Of a DNA stretch of 64,000 bases, positions 9,200 through 18,331 are shown one piece after another (position 1 is the first letter of the stretch; each line of letters starts with the position of its first letter). The position numbers and the translations under genes were made by a program. Source of the stretch: Rhodococcus tibetensis (GTDB lineage: Bacteria > Actinomycetota > Actinomycetes > Mycobacteriales > Mycobacteriaceae). The notes beneath the pieces were generated by a model that made no database searches, was not told the DNA's origin, and saw only the letters and a program-made list of their open reading frames with translations. The stretch covers positions 481,514 through 545,513 of the forward strand of contig NZ_JANFQF010000001.1 in NCBI RefSeq assembly GCF_024438035.1, read 5' to 3'.

Positions 9200-10359
9200 G
9201 CGGTCGTGGTCTGTTCCACTGGTTGCGGGCGAGACAAGAGCTGACCACACCCACCGAACGAGCAGTCCATACCACCCTGCACACGGCGTCGCTGGCGGCC
9301 GGATCGTTGCGGCGGGGACTCGACGAGACCTCGGCGGAGGAGGCGGCACCCCATTTGCGCCGACTCACCGGCGCCCCGGCCCTCGCGATCTTCGATGCCG
9401 CCGGGCAGCTCCTCGCCTGGAACGGCCCGCACGAGGCAGTGGCGGAACAACTTCACGATGCCGCGCGCCGGGCCGTCGACGGTGAGCGCCGGGTGCTCGT
9501 CGCCTACGGGGGACTGGTCCGCAGCGCCGGTGACCACGGGGTGCGGGCGCTCATCGCGCAGCCGCTGCTCATCGAGGCCACCGGCGTGGTTGGAGTACTC
9601 GGTGTCGTCACTACCCAAGACCCGGGTCCAGGCATGCTGGGCGCCGTCACGGAGGTGGCCCGGTATGCGTGCAGTCAGATCGAGCTCGCCGACCTCGATG
9701 CGTCCCGGGCCAGCCTCGACCGCGCCGAGGTGCGTGCCCTGCGCGCGCAGATCAGCCCGCACTTCATCTACAACGCGTTGAACACGGTCGCGTCGTTCGT
9801 GCGCACCGATCCGGACCGGGCGAGGGAACTGATCCTCGAGTTCGCCGATTTCACGAGGTATTCGTTCCGGTCGGCGGGGGAGTACACGCTACTGGCGGAC
9901 GAACTGCGCAACATCGACCGGTACCTCACCCTCGAGCGCGCCCGATTCGGTGACGCGCTGAACGTGAAACTGCAGGTGGCCCCCGAGGTCCTGAACGTGG
10001 TGCTGCCCTTCCTCGCGCTCCAACCGCTCGTGGAGAACGCGGTGCGCCACGGAATTTCCGGCAAACCCGAGGGCGGAACCGTCAGCATCGTCGCCGCCGA
10101 CGAGGGTACGGACTGCGTGATCAGCGTCGAGGACGACGGGATCGGGATGGACCCCGAACTGCTGCGGTCGGGGTCGCTCGACGCCGTCGCCGAGTCGTCC
10201 GGGATGAAGGAGACGGCACACGTCGGGCTCGCCAACGTCGACGACCGGCTGCGCGCCGCATTCGGCAACGACTACGGGCTGGTGGTGGAGACCGCGCCGG
10301 GAGCTGGCACCAAGGTGAGCATGCGCGTTCCCAAGTTTCGGCAGGGGATTCGCCCGTGA
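9196..10359 (+). CDS. LytS-type sensor histidine kinase, cytosolic
   Basis: A 387-residue kinase of the LytS/YehU class (His_kinase PF06580 type). The phosphoacceptor region is QISPHFIYNALNTV with His189. The ATP-binding domain shows PLVENAVRHGI, EDDGIGMDPEL and HVGLANVDDRLR. Residues 20-170 form a GAF-like sensory region. No transmembrane segment is visible, which is unusual because LytS and BtsS kinases normally have a multi-pass sensor, so this one probably reads a cytoplasmic signal. It overlaps the YjbR gene and lies 33 bp before its LytTR regulator. The symporter genes downstream suggest it senses a carboxylate such as acetate or pyruvate; that is inference. Confidence 0.9.
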   Translation: MSGRGLFHWLRARQELTTPTERAVHTTLHTASLAAGSLRRGLDETSAEEAAPHLRRLTGAPALAIFDAAGQLLAWNGPHEAVAEQLHDAARRAVDGERRVLVAYGGLVRSAGDHGVRALIAQPLLIEATGVVGVLGVVTTQDPGPGMLGAVTEVARYACSQIELADLDASRASLDRAEVRALRAQISPHFIYNALNTVASFVRTDPDRARELILEFADFTRYSFRSAGEYTLLADELRNIDRYLTLERARFGDALNVKLQVAPEVLNVVLPFLALQPLVENAVRHGISGKPEGGTVSIVAADEGTDCVISVEDDGIGMDPELLRSGSLDAVAESSGMKETAHVGLANVDDRLRAAFGNDYGLVVETAPGAGTKVSMRVPKFRQGIRP

Positions 10360-10392
10360 ACCGGTGGGGTCCGTGCGAAAATTGCTTCCGTT

Positions 10393-11205
10393 GTGAACGA
10401 CACTGACGACATGGCCCTCCGAGCGTCCGGTACCGACGCGCCGCTCACCGTGCTGGCCGTCGATGACGAAAAACCCGCCCTCGACGAGCTGGCGTTCCTG
10501 CTGCGCGCCCAGGACGCGGTCGGGGAGATCCGCACCGCAGGTGAGGCCACGACGGCGCTGCGCATCCTGCGGGACGGTGAGATCGACGCCGTGTTCCTCG
10601 ACATCAACATGCCGGGCCTCGACGGTCTCGAACTGGCTGGAATCCTGTCGAACTTCGCGTCGCCGCCGCCGGTCGTGTTCGTCACCGCACACGACGACCG
10701 CGCTGTCGACGCTTTCGACCTCGGTGCCGTCGACTACTTGCTCAAACCGTTGCGCGAGGAACGTCTGGCCGAGTCGGTGCGGCGGATCGTCGAGGGCCGC
10801 CGGCGGCATGAACCACAGGCCGCGACCGCTGCGGTGTCGGACGAGGTGATTCCCGTCGAACTCGGCGGTGTCACCACTCTGGTCCACCGGTCGTCGGTCG
10901 AGTGGGTGGAGGCCGACGGCGACTACGCACGACTGCATACCGCCGATCGTTCACATCTCGTGCGCATTCCGATCTCCGCGCTGGAGACGCGCTGGGCCGA
11001 TGCCGGTTTCCTCCGCGTGCACCGTTCCTACCTGGTGTCGCTGCCGTTGGTGACGGGAATTCGCACCGTCGGCAACGGCCTCGTCGTCTGTCTACGCCAG
11101 CACGGCGACCTCCCGCCCGTCGAATTGCCGGTCAGTCGACGGCACACGCGAATGCTCAAGGATCGTCTGGTCCGCGCGCCGAAGCAGTCGTGGACCGCGC
11201 GATGA
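10393..11205 (+). CDS. LytTR-family response regulator
   Basis: A 270-residue regulator with a receiver domain (VDDEKPALDE; phospho-acceptor Asp70 in VFLDINMPG; lysine in YLLKPLREE) and a C-terminal LytTR DNA-binding domain (VEWVEADGDYARLHT, FLRVHRSYLVSL). It is the partner of the LytS-type kinase just upstream. Related pairs (BtsSR, YpdAB, LytSR) control uptake of pyruvate or similar carboxylates. The likely targets are therefore the two symporters downstream. GTG 10393 gives an N-terminal extension of about 20 residues; ATG 10411 is an alternative start. Confidence 0.9.
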   Translation: MNDTDDMALRASGTDAPLTVLAVDDEKPALDELAFLLRAQDAVGEIRTAGEATTALRILRDGEIDAVFLDINMPGLDGLELAGILSNFASPPPVVFVTAHDDRAVDAFDLGAVDYLLKPLREERLAESVRRIVEGRRRHEPQAATAAVSDEVIPVELGGVTTLVHRSSVEWVEADGDYARLHTADRSHLVRIPISALETRWADAGFLRVHRSYLVSLPLVTGIRTVGNGLVVCLRQHGDLPPVELPVSRRHTRMLKDRLVRAPKQSWTAR

Positions 11206-11561
11206 GCTCGCCCGAACGCGTCCGGGTGGTGCTGGCGCAGCGCCGAGGTGCCCGCATCGTCCGTACCCGTGTCGAGGTTCAGGAGCAGACCGCGGTCGGG
11301 GACGCCATGATTCGCGGGCTCGTCCGAGCCCAGCTGTGGCTCGCGGTCCGGCTTGCCGTCCTCGCGGCAGGTGTGCTGTGTGCGGTGCCGGTTGTCTTGT
11401 TGTCGTTCCCCGCGGTGTCGGAGGCGTCCGTGCTGGGAATTCGCCTGCCCTGGGTGGTGCTCGGCGCCCTGGTGTATCCGGTACTCCTCACCACCGGGTG
11501 GGTCTACATCAGGCAGGCCGAACGCAACGAGCAGGAATTCACCGACCTGGTAGACGACTGA
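11202..11561 (+). CDS. Small two-helix membrane protein, likely symporter partner
   Basis: A 119-residue protein with two hydrophobic segments (about 46-68 and 76-98) after a basic N-terminus and an acidic C-terminus. It overlaps the response regulator by ATGA and ends 7 bp before a sodium:solute symporter gene. It is not obviously DUF485, but its size, topology and position mirror the DUF485 protein paired with the second symporter (13515). A role as accessory subunit of the transporter is inferred from that parallel. Confidence 0.7.
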   Translation: MSSPERVRVVLAQRRGARIVRTRVEVQEQTAVGDAMIRGLVRAQLWLAVRLAVLAAGVLCAVPVVLLSFPAVSEASVLGIRLPWVVLGALVYPVLLTTGWVYIRQAERNEQEFTDLVDD

Positions 11562-11568
11562 GCACGCC

Positions 11569-13326
11569 GTGACCGCCGACCAACCGATTCCCTGGCTCAC
11601 ATTGGCCGGTCTGGCCGCGGCAGCCGTCGCCACCGTGGCCATCGGGATCTACGGCGTGCGGTTGGCCCGCACCACCTCCGACTTCCTGGTCGCCTCGCGC
11701 AGCGTCGGTCCCCGCTGGAACGCCGCGGCCATCTCCGGTGAATATCTTTCGGCAGCATCGTTTCTCGGAGTTGCCGGGCTCATCGCCAAGTACGGTGCGG
11801 ACGCGCTGTGGTACCCGATCGGGTTCACGGCCGGCTATTTGGGCCTGCTGCTGTTCGTCGCAGCGCCGCTGCGGAGGTCCGGGGCCTACACGGTGCCCGA
11901 CTTCGCCGAATTCCGGCTCGGCTCGGCACGGGTGCGGACCCTCGCGATGGTCGTCGTCGCCGTCGTCTGCGCGCTGTACCTCGTCCCGCAGTTCCAGGGG
12001 GCCGGCCTCACCCTGAACATCCTCCTCGGTGTCCCCAGCTGGGTCGGAGCGGCGGTCGTCGGGGTCATCGTCATCGCCAACGTGGTGGGCGGAGGCATGC
12101 GGTCCATCACCTTCGTGCAGGCGTTCCAGTACTGGCTGAAACTGACCGCTGTCGCGATCCCGGCACTGGTGTTGTCGGTGTACTTCTTCGCCGACTCCCA
12201 CCAGTTGGGTGCACCCGCACCGCCCACCGTCGACGAGCAGACCACAGTCGACATCACCACCGACGTCGTCGTGCAGGTTTCGGCTCCCGTCACGGTCGGG
12301 GGGTCGGGGACGATCGACGGAGTGTCGAACGCGGAGGCCGTCCAGCTCGCACCGGGTGAACACCATCTCGGCGAAGGCACCTCGATGATCCTCGAGGCGG
12401 GGTCGCCCGTGCCCGTCGTCGCGGGCGCACCGGCTGACAACTCCGACTGGATCACGCCTGGATGGGGTTTCGGGGGAGGGCATCCGACGTACCAGGTGTA
12501 CTCGCTGATCATCGCGACCTTCCTCGGCACGCTCGGGCTTCCACACGTCCTGGTCCGGTTCTACACCAACCCCGACGGACGAGCGGCGCGGCTGACGTCC
12601 CTCGCCGTCGTCGGACTGCTCGGGGTGTTCTATCTTTTCCCGACCCTGCTCGGCGTGTTCGCGCGGCTGTACGTGCCACAGCTGCTGATCACCGGCACAT
12701 CCGACGCCGCAGTGCTGCTGCTCCCCGGCTCGGTGTTCTCGGGCTGGGGCGGTCAGCTACTGGCTGCGCTCGTCGCCGCCGGCGCGATCGCCGCGTTCCT
12801 GTCCACGTCGTCCGGACTGCTCGTCAGCATCGCGGGGGTCCTCAGCACCGACGTGCTGCGCGGACGGGTCCGCGACTTCCGGATCGCCGCGATCCTCGCC
12901 GGGGTCGCGCCGCTCGCGCTGTCGCTGGCGGTGACATCGCTCGACCTGTCCCGAACTGTCGGACTGGTCTTCGCTGTCGCAGCGTCGACGCTGTGCCCGT
13001 TGCTGATCCTCGGCATCTGGTGGCGTGGACTCACCGCAGCCGGGGCCGGCGCCGGAATGACGGCCGGTGGACTCGTCGCCGGTACCGCCGCAGCTGTCGT
13101 CGTGCTCGGCGGCGTTCCCGACGACGTCGCCCACGGCTGGCCCGCCGCGATGGTCGCCTATCCCGCAGCGGTCAGCGTGCCGCTGGCTTTCACCACGATG
13201 GTGCTGGTCAGCAAGATGACCCAACGGCAGATCCCCGCTGACCTCGGCCGCATCTTCACGCGGATGCACTCCCCCGAACGGCTCGGCGTCGGCTCCGACC
13301 GGGAGAGGGAGCTCCGCTCCCCGTGA
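11569..13326 (+). CDS. Sodium:solute symporter family transporter
   Basis: A 585-residue SSS-family transporter with about 13 membrane segments. Family signatures include SGEYLSAASFLGVAGLIA (residues 54-71), VVGGGMRSITFVQAFQY (about 175-191) and GTLGLPHVLVRFYTNPD (near 324-340). An unusually long hydrophilic loop (about 205-300, Val/Thr/Asp-rich) interrupts the middle; such loops are seen in some actinobacterial ActP paralogues. It probably imports a short carboxylate with Na+ or H+. It differs enough from the 13874 gene to be a separate transporter of the same family, not a recent duplicate. Confidence 0.88.
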   Translation: MTADQPIPWLTLAGLAAAAVATVAIGIYGVRLARTTSDFLVASRSVGPRWNAAAISGEYLSAASFLGVAGLIAKYGADALWYPIGFTAGYLGLLLFVAAPLRRSGAYTVPDFAEFRLGSARVRTLAMVVVAVVCALYLVPQFQGAGLTLNILLGVPSWVGAAVVGVIVIANVVGGGMRSITFVQAFQYWLKLTAVAIPALVLSVYFFADSHQLGAPAPPTVDEQTTVDITTDVVVQVSAPVTVGGSGTIDGVSNAEAVQLAPGEHHLGEGTSMILEAGSPVPVVAGAPADNSDWITPGWGFGGGHPTYQVYSLIIATFLGTLGLPHVLVRFYTNPDGRAARLTSLAVVGLLGVFYLFPTLLGVFARLYVPQLLITGTSDAAVLLLPGSVFSGWGGQLLAALVAAGAIAAFLSTSSGLLVSIAGVLSTDVLRGRVRDFRIAAILAGVAPLALSLAVTSLDLSRTVGLVFAVAASTLCPLLILGIWWRGLTAAGAGAGMTAGGLVAGTAAAVVVLGGVPDDVAHGWPAAMVAYPAAVSVPLAFTTMVLVSKMTQRQIPADLGRIFTRMHSPERLGVGSDRERELRSP

Positions 13327-13363
13327 GTGCTTGACGAGTCTCTGCACTCCTCGAGCACGCACG
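13322..13363 (+). repeat. Dispersed intergenic palindromic repeat, copy A
   Basis: A 42-bp segment starting at the symporter's last codon. It aligns without gaps to 40380-40421, with 35 of 42 bases identical, including the shared block ACTCCTCG and the end GCACGCACG. The ends are imperfectly self-complementary. A related palindrome lies at 49300-49344. Confidence 0.65.
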
Positions 13364-13514
13364 GGTGGCGGAGCCGCTTGTCGCGGTCGGGTGACCGTTC
13401 GGCGCACACTCCGACAGCTCGGCGTGTGACTGCAGACACAGTCTGTTGTTGTGACTCACCTCTCATTAGCGTCGACCTTCAGTTCACATCATGCGTGCGA
13501 CCAAGGAGTCAGCA

Positions 13515-13877
13515 GTGACCACAGCCGATATCAGCGAGGGAGCGTCGCAAGAGCGCCGCGCCCCTGATGCGCAAGCCTTCCTCGACATGCAGGCGAGCCC
13601 CGAGTTCCAGGAGCTGCGGCACCGCCTCCGTAGGTTCGTCTTCCCCATGACGGCGTTCTTCCTCGCCTGGTATGCGGCATATGTACTCCTGGCCACCTAT
13701 GCGTCCGAGTTCATGGCAACCAAGGTGCTCGGCAACATCAACCTCGGCATCATCCTCGGCCTCGGGCAGTTCGTGACCACGTTCGCGATCACCGCCCTGT
13801 ACGTGCGGTTCGCCAACCGGGAACTCGATCCCCGTTCCGCCGCCATCCGTGAAGAGCTGGAAGGACCCGTCAAGTGA
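13515..13877 (+). CDS. DUF485-family small membrane protein
   Basis: A 120-residue protein with two membrane helices (PMTAFFLAWYAAYVLLATYA and a Gly-rich LGIILGLGQFVTTFAITALY). The motif SPEFQELRHRLRRFVFPMT is typical of DUF485 (YjcH family), which is almost always encoded next to ActP-type symporters and presumed to be an accessory subunit. GTG 13515 is preferred because AAGGAG lies 6 bases upstream; ATG 13491 would add 8 residues. It overlaps the actP start (GTGA). Confidence 0.88.
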   Translation: MTTADISEGASQERRAPDAQAFLDMQASPEFQELRHRLRRFVFPMTAFFLAWYAAYVLLATYASEFMATKVLGNINLGIILGLGQFVTTFAITALYVRFANRELDPRSAAIREELEGPVK

Positions 13878-15508
13878 TCACCACGCTCGCGGCCGGTACC
13901 GACGTCGGCAACCCGCTCCTCAACATCGCAATCTTCGCGGCCTTCGTCGTGATCACGATGACCATCGTGATTCGCGCGAGCCGCACCACCAAGAAGGCCT
14001 CGGACTTCTACACCGGAGGCGGTCAGTTCTCCGGACCGCAGAACGGGTTCGCCATCGCCGGCGACTATCTGTCGGCAGCGTCGTTCCTCGGTATCGCCGG
14101 AGCCATCGCGGTGTACGGGTACGACGGCTTCCTGTACTCGGTGGGCTTCCTCGTCGCCTGGCTGGTGGCTCTGCTGCTGGTCGCCGAACTCCTCCGCAAT
14201 ACCGGCCGGTTCACGATGGCGGATGTGTTGAGCTTCCGGCTGAAGCAGCGCCCGGTGCGGATGGCGGCAGCACTCTCCACGCTGGTCGTGTCGCTGTTCT
14301 ATCTGCTTGCGCAGATGGCGGGAGCCGGCGGACTCGTCGCGCTGCTGCTCAACATCGACGGCAAGGTAGGCCAGGCCATCGTCGTCGCCGTGGTCGGTGC
14401 GCTGATGATCGTCTACGTTCTCGTCGGCGGCATGAAGGGCACCACCTACGTGCAGATGGTCAAGGCTGTGCTGCTCGTCCTCGGTGCCGGTGTCATGTTC
14501 TTCCTCGTCCTGTTCGCGGTGCGCGGCAACTTCTCGCAACTGCTGGCCGACGCCCAGGCCACGGCCGCCGGTTCCACCAACGAGGCGATCGCCGGCCGCG
14601 ACCTGCTCAGTCCCGGCGCCAAGTACGGCATCAGCTCGATGAGCAAGCTCGACTTCATCTCGCTCGGTATTGCACTGGTTCTGGGTACCGCAGGCCTGCC
14701 GCACGTGCTGATGCGGTTCTACACGGTTCCCACCGCCAAGGAAGCTCGCCGCTCGGTCACCTGGGCGATCGGACTGATCGGCGCGTTCTACCTGTTCACG
14801 TTGGTCCTCGGTTACGGCGCCGCCAAGATGGTCGGACCGGACGCCATCCTCGCCGCACCCGGCGGTGAGAACGCGGCCGCGCCTCTGCTCGCGTTCGAAC
14901 TGGGCGGCACCATCTTCCTCGCCATCATCTCCGCGGTGGCGTTCGCGACGATCCTCGCGGTGGTGGCGGGTCTGGCGATTACGGCTTCGGCATCGTTCGC
15001 CCACGACATCTACGCCAGCGTGATCAAGCGCGGTAACGCGTCCGAAGAGTCGCAGGTGCGGGTCTCGCGCATCACCGTCGTCGTGATCGGCATCGTGTCG
15101 ATCGTCCTCGGCATTCTCGCGATGGGTCAGAACATCGCGTTCCTGGTGGCGCTTGCATTCGCCGTCGCCGCTTCGGCCAACCTGCCGACGCTGCTGTACT
15201 CGTTGTTCTGGAAGAAGTTCAACACCACCGGTGCGTTGTTCAGCATCTACGGCGGACTTATCAGCTGCCTCGTGCTGATCGTCTTCTCCCCGGCGGTGTC
15301 CGGCAAGAAGTCGTCGATGTTCCCGGGCGCCGACTTCGACCTGTTCCCGCTGGCCAACCCCGGCATCGTGTCCATTCCGCTCGCGTTCCTGCTGGGTATC
15401 GTCGGCACCTACGTCGGTCGCAGCAGGGCGGAGGATCCCGCCAAGCAGGCGGAGATGGAGGTTCGTTCCCTCACCGGTGTCGGCGTGGAGAAGGCTGTCT
15501 CGCACTGA
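13874..15508 (+). CDS. actP: ActP-like cation/acetate symporter
   Basis: A 544-residue SSS transporter with about 13 membrane segments. It has the strong family motifs AGDYLSAASFLGIAGAIA (54-71), VGGMKGTTYVQMVKA (about 178-192) and LGTAGLPHVLMRFYTVP. Length and the DUF485 neighbour match ActP, which imports acetate and related short carboxylates. It probably belongs to the regulon of the LytS/LytTR pair upstream, though about 190 bp of non-coding sequence before the DUF485 gene could carry a separate promoter. The C-terminal tail is hydrophilic and charged. Confidence 0.9.
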   Translation: MITTLAAGTDVGNPLLNIAIFAAFVVITMTIVIRASRTTKKASDFYTGGGQFSGPQNGFAIAGDYLSAASFLGIAGAIAVYGYDGFLYSVGFLVAWLVALLLVAELLRNTGRFTMADVLSFRLKQRPVRMAAALSTLVVSLFYLLAQMAGAGGLVALLLNIDGKVGQAIVVAVVGALMIVYVLVGGMKGTTYVQMVKAVLLVLGAGVMFFLVLFAVRGNFSQLLADAQATAAGSTNEAIAGRDLLSPGAKYGISSMSKLDFISLGIALVLGTAGLPHVLMRFYTVPTAKEARRSVTWAIGLIGAFYLFTLVLGYGAAKMVGPDAILAAPGGENAAAPLLAFELGGTIFLAIISAVAFATILAVVAGLAITASASFAHDIYASVIKRGNASEESQVRVSRITVVVIGIVSIVLGILAMGQNIAFLVALAFAVAASANLPTLLYSLFWKKFNTTGALFSIYGGLISCLVLIVFSPAVSGKKSSMFPGADFDLFPLANPGIVSIPLAFLLGIVGTYVGRSRAEDPAKQAEMEVRSLTGVGVEKAVSH

Positions 15509-15526
15509 CGCCGTTAGGCTGCAGCG

Positions 15527-15958
15527 ATGGCGAAACTAACGGTTGAGACGGACGTTCCTTTGACTCCCCAGGACACCTGGGACAAGGCATCGAATCTGCA
15601 GGAGTTCGACAAGTGGTTCGTGGTGCACGACGGTTGGCGCAGTGAACTCCCCGAAACGCTGACGGCAGGGACGGTTCTCAGCTCCGTGGTGACGGTCAAG
15701 GGACTGCGGAACCGGGTGAAGTGGACGATCAAGGAATACGACGCTCCGCGGCGGCTGGTTCTGAAGGGCGACGGTAAGGGCGGGGTCAAGCTCGGACTCA
15801 CGCTGGAGGTGAAGGCGAAGGGTGGGGGCTCCGAGGTCGTGTTCACCATCGAACTGGGCGGGGCGCCGCTGTTCGGACCCATCGGCTCCGGCGTCGCGAA
15901 GGCGCTGAGGGGCGACATCGAGAAGTCGCTGCAGACGTTCGTGGAGCTGTACGGCTGA
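15527..15958 (+). CDS. SRPBCC-domain protein, Rv0910-family putative toxin
   Basis: A 143-residue START/SRPBCC-fold protein. MAKLTVETDVPLTPQDTW, VKGLRNRVKWTI, LKGDGKGGVK and GGAPLFGPIGSGVAKAL follow the sequence of M. tuberculosis Rv0910, proposed as the toxin of the Rv0909-Rv0910 pair. The fold has a hydrophobic ligand pocket, so lipid or polyketide binding is an equally fair description. In mycobacteria the two genes are adjacent; here the antitoxin-like gene is at 5679, with ten genes in between. It starts 18 bp after actP, so it may be co-transcribed with that gene. Confidence 0.8.
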   Translation: MAKLTVETDVPLTPQDTWDKASNLQEFDKWFVVHDGWRSELPETLTAGTVLSSVVTVKGLRNRVKWTIKEYDAPRRLVLKGDGKGGVKLGLTLEVKAKGGGSEVVFTIELGGAPLFGPIGSGVAKALRGDIEKSLQTFVELYG

Positions 15959-16044
15959 ACGACTCACCTGCCGGGCCGTGATCGGAGCGAGGAAACTCCT
16001 CCCGCAGCGCACAATATGTATGTATTGGCGGCGGAAGGGTGTCG

Positions 16045-18318
16045 ATGGCGAACGCGGGAACCCGGCAGGTGACGGTCGACGGACATCGGCTGTCACTGAC
16101 CAACCTCGACAAGGTCCTCTACCCCGAGTCGGGTACCACCAAGCGTGAGGTGATCGAGTACTACACGCGGATCGCGCCTGCGATGATTCCCCACATCATC
16201 GACCGGGCCGCCACCCGTAAACGTTGGCCGAACGGCGTGGAAAGCGACCCGTTCTTCGAGAAGAACCTGGCGGCTTCCGCTCCCGCCTGGCTGCAGCGAC
16301 GGGCGCTGGAACACTCCGATCGTTCCGTGCACTACCCGATTCTCGACTCTGTGGCGGCCCTCGCCTGGGCGGGTCAGCAAGCCGCGCTCGAAATACACGT
16401 GCCGCAGTGGCGATTCGACGGGTCACACCGCGGACCGGCCACCCGCATCGTATTCGACCTGGACCCCGGACCCGGTGTCGGTCTGCCGGAATGCGCCGAG
16501 GTTGCCCGCGCCGTCCGCGACCTTGTGGCAGAACTGGGCTGGACCGCCTTCCCTGTGACGAGCGGCAGCAAGGGTATTCACCTGTATGTGCCGCTCGACC
16601 GGCAGTTGGAGGGATCGGGGGCGTCGACCGTCGCGAAGCAGGTGGCGACGGGCTTGGAGAAGTTGATGCCCGAACTGGTCACCGCCACGATGGCCAAAGC
16701 GGTCCGCGCTGGGAAGGTGTTCGTGGACTGGAGTCAGAACAATCCGTCGAAGACGACCATCGCGCCGTACTCGTTGCGGGGAAGACCGCAACCGTTCGTC
16801 GCGGCGCCCCGCAGCTGGGACGAACTCGACGATCCGGGGTTGCGGCAGTTGCGTTTCGAGGAAGTGCTCGAGCGGTGGGAATCGGACGGCGACCTGCTGG
16901 CCGATCTCGATCCGCCGTGGGAAAACGATGCGACCCTTGCGGACTATCGCCGTAAACGTGACCCGAATCGAACCCCGGAGCCGATGCCGGACAGGGTGAA
17001 TCCCGGGGCGGGCAACAGCTTTGTCATTCAGGAACATCACGCTCGGCGACTGCACTACGACCTCAGGCTGGAGCGGGACGGCGTCCTGGTGTCGTGGGCG
17101 GTGCCGAAGAATGTGCCGATCTCCACCGGTGAGAACCGGTTGGCCGTCCATACCGAGGATCACCCGCTCGAATACCTGACCTTCTCGGGCACCATCCCGA
17201 AGGGGGAGTACGGCGGCGGAACCATGACGATCTGGGACACCGGCACGTATGACGTCGAGAAGTGGCGCGACGACGAAGTGATCGTGCGCTTGCACGGTGA
17301 TCAGGTGGACGGGCGATTCGCGCTGATCCGCACCAAGGGCGATCAGTGGTTGATGCACTTGATGAAGGATCAGTCGGCCGGAGAGTCGACGTCCGCCGAA
17401 CTGCCGCATGATCTTTCCCCGATGCTGGCGACGCCGGGCGCCCTGGACGGACTCGACCCTGCCGAGTGGGCTTTCGAGGGAAAATGGGACGGCATCAGGG
17501 TGATCGCCGAGATCAGTGGGGGAGTGGTGCGTCTGCGCAGCCGGGCAGGCAACGACAAGACGCGGGACTACCCTGGATTGAGTTGGCTCGCAGACGCTCT
17601 CGCCGACCACGACGTCGTGCTCGACGGTGAGGTGGTTGCCTTCGACAGGCGCGGCATCACCAGTTTCAGCCTGCTGCAACAAGGTAACGAACCGCACTTC
17701 CTGGCCTTCGACGTGCTGTACCTGGACGGCGTGTCGTTGCTGCGAAAGAAGTACACCGACCGCCGTCGGGTGCTCGAAGCGCTTGCCGCGAAAGTCGACG
17801 ATCTCGTGGTGCCGCCGCAGCTGCACGGGACCGCGGAGGACGCGCTCGAAGAGAGTCGTCGCCGCAGTTGGGAAGGTGTGGTGGCCAAACGCCGCGAGTC
17901 CGTGTATTTGCCGGGCAAGCGTGGGTCGAGCTGGATCAAGGTGAAGAACTGGCGGACGCAGGAAGCGGTGATAGGTGGCTGGCGGCGCGGACAGGGCGGC
18001 CGGTCCTGGGGGATCGGTTCTGTCCTGCTCGGAATACCCGAGGACGGCGGGCTGCGCTACGTGGGCCGGGTCGGCACCGGATTCACCCAGCGCGACCTGG
18101 AAGAGCTCGCGTCCACCCTGGCTCCTCTCGAAACCGACGCCAGCCCCTTCATCGACGATCTCCCGACCGCTGACCGCAAAGGTGCGGTGTGGGTCGAACC
18201 CACCCTGGTAGGCGAGGTGCGATTCATGGAGTGGACCGGCGCCGGACGCCTACGGCACCCCAGCTGGCGTGGGCTGCGAGAAGACAAGCAGCCGGCGGAT
18301 GTGGTGGACGAATCGTAG
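16045..18318 (+). CDS. ligD: Multidomain NHEJ ATP-dependent DNA ligase LigD
   Basis: A 757-residue protein with the mycobacterial domain order polymerase-phosphoesterase-ligase. The polymerase (about 1-300) has the metal motif RIVFDLDPGPG. The phosphoesterase (about 325-450) has FVIQEHHARRLHYDLRLE. The ligase (about 465-757) has the nucleotidyl-acceptor Lys480 in EGKWDGIR, then LDGEVVAFD, EGVVAKRRESVY and WIKVKNWR. LigD repairs double-strand breaks with Ku by adding nucleotides, trimming ends and sealing. No ku gene is in the window. ATG 16045 is chosen because GAAGG lies 6 bases upstream; GTG 16039 is too close to that site. Confidence 0.95.
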   Translation: MANAGTRQVTVDGHRLSLTNLDKVLYPESGTTKREVIEYYTRIAPAMIPHIIDRAATRKRWPNGVESDPFFEKNLAASAPAWLQRRALEHSDRSVHYPILDSVAALAWAGQQAALEIHVPQWRFDGSHRGPATRIVFDLDPGPGVGLPECAEVARAVRDLVAELGWTAFPVTSGSKGIHLYVPLDRQLEGSGASTVAKQVATGLEKLMPELVTATMAKAVRAGKVFVDWSQNNPSKTTIAPYSLRGRPQPFVAAPRSWDELDDPGLRQLRFEEVLERWESDGDLLADLDPPWENDATLADYRRKRDPNRTPEPMPDRVNPGAGNSFVIQEHHARRLHYDLRLERDGVLVSWAVPKNVPISTGENRLAVHTEDHPLEYLTFSGTIPKGEYGGGTMTIWDTGTYDVEKWRDDEVIVRLHGDQVDGRFALIRTKGDQWLMHLMKDQSAGESTSAELPHDLSPMLATPGALDGLDPAEWAFEGKWDGIRVIAEISGGVVRLRSRAGNDKTRDYPGLSWLADALADHDVVLDGEVVAFDRRGITSFSLLQQGNEPHFLAFDVLYLDGVSLLRKKYTDRRRVLEALAAKVDDLVVPPQLHGTAEDALEESRRRSWEGVVAKRRESVYLPGKRGSSWIKVKNWRTQEAVIGGWRRGQGGRSWGIGSVLLGIPEDGGLRYVGRVGTGFTQRDLEELASTLAPLETDASPFIDDLPTADRKGAVWVEPTLVGEVRFMEWTGAGRLRHPSWRGLREDKQPADVVDES

Positions 18319-18331
18319 CGCTCCGATCTGC

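Noticed and set aside
13697..15505. 602-codon open frame on the minus strand
   Set aside because: Exactly antisense to actP, with the low-complexity Arg/Gly/His/Asp composition of high-GC shadow frames and no domain.
11569..15508. Recent duplication of the two symporter genes
   Set aside because: They share family motifs only; lengths, the central insert and most of the sequence differ.
16423..17826. 467-codon open frame on the minus strand
   Set aside because: Antisense to ligD, whose domains are all intact; no start signal.
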